Of a stretch of 7,831 nucleotides of DNA, positions 5,668-7,831 are shown one piece after another (within the stretch, counting starts at the first letter, position 1; every line of letters begins with the position of its first letter). Under the pieces are notes generated by a model. That model made no database searches and was not told the DNA's origin. It saw only the letters and a list, made by a program, of their open reading frames with translations. The stretch is taken from the NCBI GenBank assembly GCA_030431945.1, contig JAUIIF010000196.1:1-7831 (forward strand), written 5' to 3'. Position numbers and translations under genes: made by a program. The stretch is from Bacteroidia bacterium. Its GTDB lineage: Bacteria > Bacteroidota > Bacteroidia > Chitinophagales > Saprospiraceae.

Positions 5668-7831
5668 ATGTTACGCACTCGCACGTGGGCCACCCTGCTG
5701 GGCCTGCTTTTTACCGTCGTACTCGCGGCGCAAACCTCCGTTTCAGGAACCGTCATTGACGCGGAAACGAAAGAACCGTTGATCGGTGCATCTATTTTAG
5801 TCCCCGCCGGCATTGAGGGCGGTACGGTGACTGATCTTGACGGCAAATTTAAAACGTATGGTTTTCCCATTGCGGAAAAGCAGTACCTGACCGTCAGTTA
5901 CATTGGCTACCAGACCGCCAGGGTCCTTTTGGGCGCGGACGCAGGTGCAAGGACCGGTTTAACCATTGCCCTGCAACCGGGTAGTGCGATCTCCGAAGTC
6001 GTTGTCACCGCCCTCGGCCTCGAGCGGGATAACCGCGAACTCGGCTACGCCGTCCAGCAAGTTGACGGCGCGGCACTGACGGACGTGCAGGCCGTCAACT
6101 TCATCGACAACCTCGCCGGCCAGGTGGCCGGCCTGCGCGTCACTGCCGGTGCCACCGGCGTGGGCTCCTCCAGTCAGGTCGTGATCCGCGGCCAGACGAG
6201 CTTCACCAACAACAACCCCCTGTTTATTGTGGACGGTACGCCGATCAACAACAACACCATCATCAACTTGACGAACGAAGACGCGGCCGGCTTCCAGGAG
6301 ATCGACTTCGGTAACGGCGCGATGGAAGTTAACCCCGCCGACATTGCCTCCGTCAGTGTCCTCAAAGGCGCTTCCGCAGCGGCGCTCTACGGCACCCGCG
6401 CCGCCAACGGCGTTGTCGTTATCACCACCAAAGCGGGCGGTCGCAAACCCGGTCTGGGCCTCAGCTTCCATTCCAGTTTTACCGCCGACAGTCCCTTCCA
6501 GCTGCCGGAATTTCAGAATACCTTCGGCCAGGGGCAGGGCGGCAGCTTCGCGTTTGTCGACGGCCTCGGGGCCGGCACCTCGGATAACATCACCTACAGC
6601 TACGGCCCCGCCCTGGATGCCGGGCTCAACATCGCCCAGTTCGATAGCCCGGTGACCCTGCCGGATGGCACCGTAGTCCGGGGAGGAGACGTTGCCGTCC
6701 ACGGCGGCCAGCCCATCACCCCCAGCCCCTGGGTGAGCCAGCCGGACAACGTAAAAGACTTTTACCAAACGGGTACTACTGCCATCAATAGCCTGGCCAT
6801 CAGCGGCGGCGGTGATTTCGGTGATTTCCGCCTCTCGGCTACCGACCTGCGCTCCGCCAGCTACATTCCCGGCGTTAACCTCAAGCGCAAAAACCTGTCC
6901 GGCAAGTTCTCTTTTCGCCCTGCGGAGGAGCTAAAGGTCAATGCCAGCATCAACTACGTCAACAGCCAGTCGGACAACCGGCCGGGCTCCGGCTACGGCT
7001 CGGAAAACATTGGCTACAGCCTGGTGGCCTGGTACCCGCGCCAGGCCAATACGGCCTCCCTGCGCCGGTACTGGCAGCCGGGCCTGGAGGGTACCCAGCA
7101 GTACAGTTTCAACTATACCTTTTTCGATAATCCGTTTTTTACCCTGCTGGAAAACCGGAATGGTTTTAATCGCGACCGTCTTTTCGGCAACGTAGCGGCC
7201 AGCTACGACATCACGCCGACACTGCGGGCGACCCTCCGCTCCGGCATGGACTACAGCAATGAGCAGCGCCGCTTCCTGCGCAACTTCAGTTCCAACCGCT
7301 TCAGCCAGGGCGGCTACGCGGAGAACGACGTTTTTTACCGGGAAATCAATACCGACTTTCTGCTGGATTATCACCCCGGATTACCGGGAGACTTCAGCCT
7401 GAACCTCCTCGCCGGCGGTAACCGCCTCGATCAGAACGCACGGAACACCCAACGGCAAGCCCTGACCCTGGCCCAGCCGGGTATCTTCCGCCTCAGCAAT
7501 GCCGCCAGCCCCGTGGAAATTTTTGACCAGGTAGCCACCAAGCGCATCAACTCGCTCTACGGCCTGGCCAAGCTGGGGTACAAGAATTTCCTGTTTCTGG
7601 ACATCACCGGGCGCAACGACTGGTCTTCCGCCCTGGCTACGCCTGGCAGTGCAGACCATACCAGCTTCTTTTACCCCTCCGTCAGCCTGAGCTTCCTGGC
7701 GGACCGGGCGTTCAACCTGCCGGAGAGCATCAGCTTCCTGCAAGTCCGGGCCAACTGGGCCCAGGTCGGCAATGACACGGATCCTTACCGGACCAGTTCT
7801 ACCTTCGTGGCCCAAACCCCTTTCGGCGGCC
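5668..7831 (+). CDS. SusC/RagA family TonB-linked outer-membrane protein (3' end outside window)
   Basis: The frame opens at the ATG at 5668 and runs unbroken to the window edge: 721 residues of a family usually near 1000-1100. Residues 1-21 are a signal peptide. Residues 24 to about 103 are a carboxypeptidase-regulatory-like domain (VSGTVIDAETKEPLIGASI...VTDLDGKF). ISEVVVTALG (108-117) is the usual bridge to the plug domain (about 118-257). The plug ends in the SusC/RagA signature, residues 224-256, with SVSVLKGASAAALYGTRAAN. The remainder is beta-barrel, including DITGRNDWSSAL near 645. Such proteins form the outer-membrane pore of SusCD complexes, importing oligosaccharides or peptides with TonB energy under a SusD lipoprotein lid. 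A SusD gene would be expected to the right but is not in view, so the substrate cannot be inferred. There is no Shine-Dalgarno sequence, and the start lies just after a terminator-like hairpin. Confidence 0.95.
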   Translation, partial: MLRTRTWATLLGLLFTVVLAAQTSVSGTVIDAETKEPLIGASILVPAGIEGGTVTDLDGKFKTYGFPIAEKQYLTVSYIGYQTARVLLGADAGARTGLTIALQPGSAISEVVVTALGLERDNRELGYAVQQVDGAALTDVQAVNFIDNLAGQVAGLRVTAGATGVGSSSQVVIRGQTSFTNNNPLFIVDGTPINNNTIINLTNEDAAGFQEIDFGNGAMEVNPADIASVSVLKGASAAALYGTRAANGVVVITTKAGGRKPGLGLSFHSSFTADSPFQLPEFQNTFGQGQGGSFAFVDGLGAGTSDNITYSYGPALDAGLNIAQFDSPVTLPDGTVVRGGDVAVHGGQPITPSPWVSQPDNVKDFYQTGTTAINSLAISGGGDFGDFRLSATDLRSASYIPGVNLKRKNLSGKFSFRPAEELKVNASINYVNSQSDNRPGSGYGSENIGYSLVAWYPRQANTASLRRYWQPGLEGTQQYSFNYTFFDNPFFTLLENRNGFNRDRLFGNVAASYDITPTLRATLRSGMDYSNEQRRFLRNFSSNRFSQGGYAENDVFYREINTDFLLDYHPGLPGDFSLNLLAGGNRLDQNARNTQRQALTLAQPGIFRLSNAASPVEIFDQVATKRINSLYGLAKLGYKNFLFLDITGRNDWSSALATPGSADHTSFFYPSVSLSFLADRAFNLPESISFLQVRANWAQVGNDTDPYRTSSTFVAQTPFGG

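Noticed and set aside
5412..5870. 152-residue minus-strand open frame spanning the DUF2064-susC boundary
   Set aside because: It crosses the terminator and the starts and ends of two well-supported plus-strand genes and has no recognisable domain.
5959..6768. 269-residue minus-strand open frame
   Set aside because: It lies wholly antisense to susC, whose SusC/RagA signature and plug domain are unmistakable; its glycine/valine/alanine-rich composition is that of a GC-rich shadow frame.
6931..7815. Minus-strand open frames opposite the susC barrel region
   Set aside because: The plus-strand frame is continuous and encodes clear SusC barrel sequence; the minus-strand frames are shadows.
4904..7831. 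DUF2064 gene and susC as one operon
   Set aside because: They point the same way about 100 bases apart, but a weak and a good terminator-like hairpin lie between them; read-through is possible but not shown.

Overview
The window looks like ordinary chromosomal DNA from a Bacteroidota bacterium, most likely in or near the Saprospiria (Lewinella-type). That placement is an inference. It rests on a SusC/RagA TonB-linked outer-membrane protein, a large secreted protein ending in a type IX secretion (T9SS) sorting domain, promoter-like TAnnTTTG motifs, start codons without clear Shine-Dalgarno sequences, and moderately high GC by eye. No rRNA, tRNA, CRISPR array, insertion sequence or phage gene was recognised.

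Layout. (1) 1-349, minus strand: the N-terminal part of a zinc-ribbon putative metallopeptidase, cut by the window edge. (2) 350-457: a divergent intergenic region holding a perfect 17-bp dyad and a TAnnTTTG element. (3) 458-1510, plus strand: a radical SAM protein of the PA0069/Rv2578c type. (4) 1511-1634: a convergent gap with a strong terminator for the minus-strand gene. (5) 1635-4655, minus strand: a 1006-residue secreted protein with ELWxTDGT-type repeats and a C-terminal T9SS signal. (6) 4656-4903: a second divergent intergenic region with a promoter-like element and a small leader hairpin. (7) 4904-5566, plus strand: a DUF2064-family (GT-A-like) protein. (8) 5567-5667: one weak and one good terminator-like hairpin. 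(9) 5668 to the end, plus strand: the first 721 residues of a SusC/RagA-family receptor.

The genes do not form an obvious single pathway. The two surface or secreted proteins (the T9SS cargo and the SusC receptor) suit a polymer- or peptide-scavenging Bacteroidota, but they lie on opposite strands, separated by the DUF2064 gene and a terminator. The partner of SusC (a SusD-like lipoprotein) would be expected just beyond the right edge. I see no clearly new system. The most checkable curiosities are TTTG motifs sitting four bases before two start codons, mutually exclusive hairpins just upstream of susC, the dyad between the first two genes, and the degenerate ~48-residue repeat of the T9SS protein.
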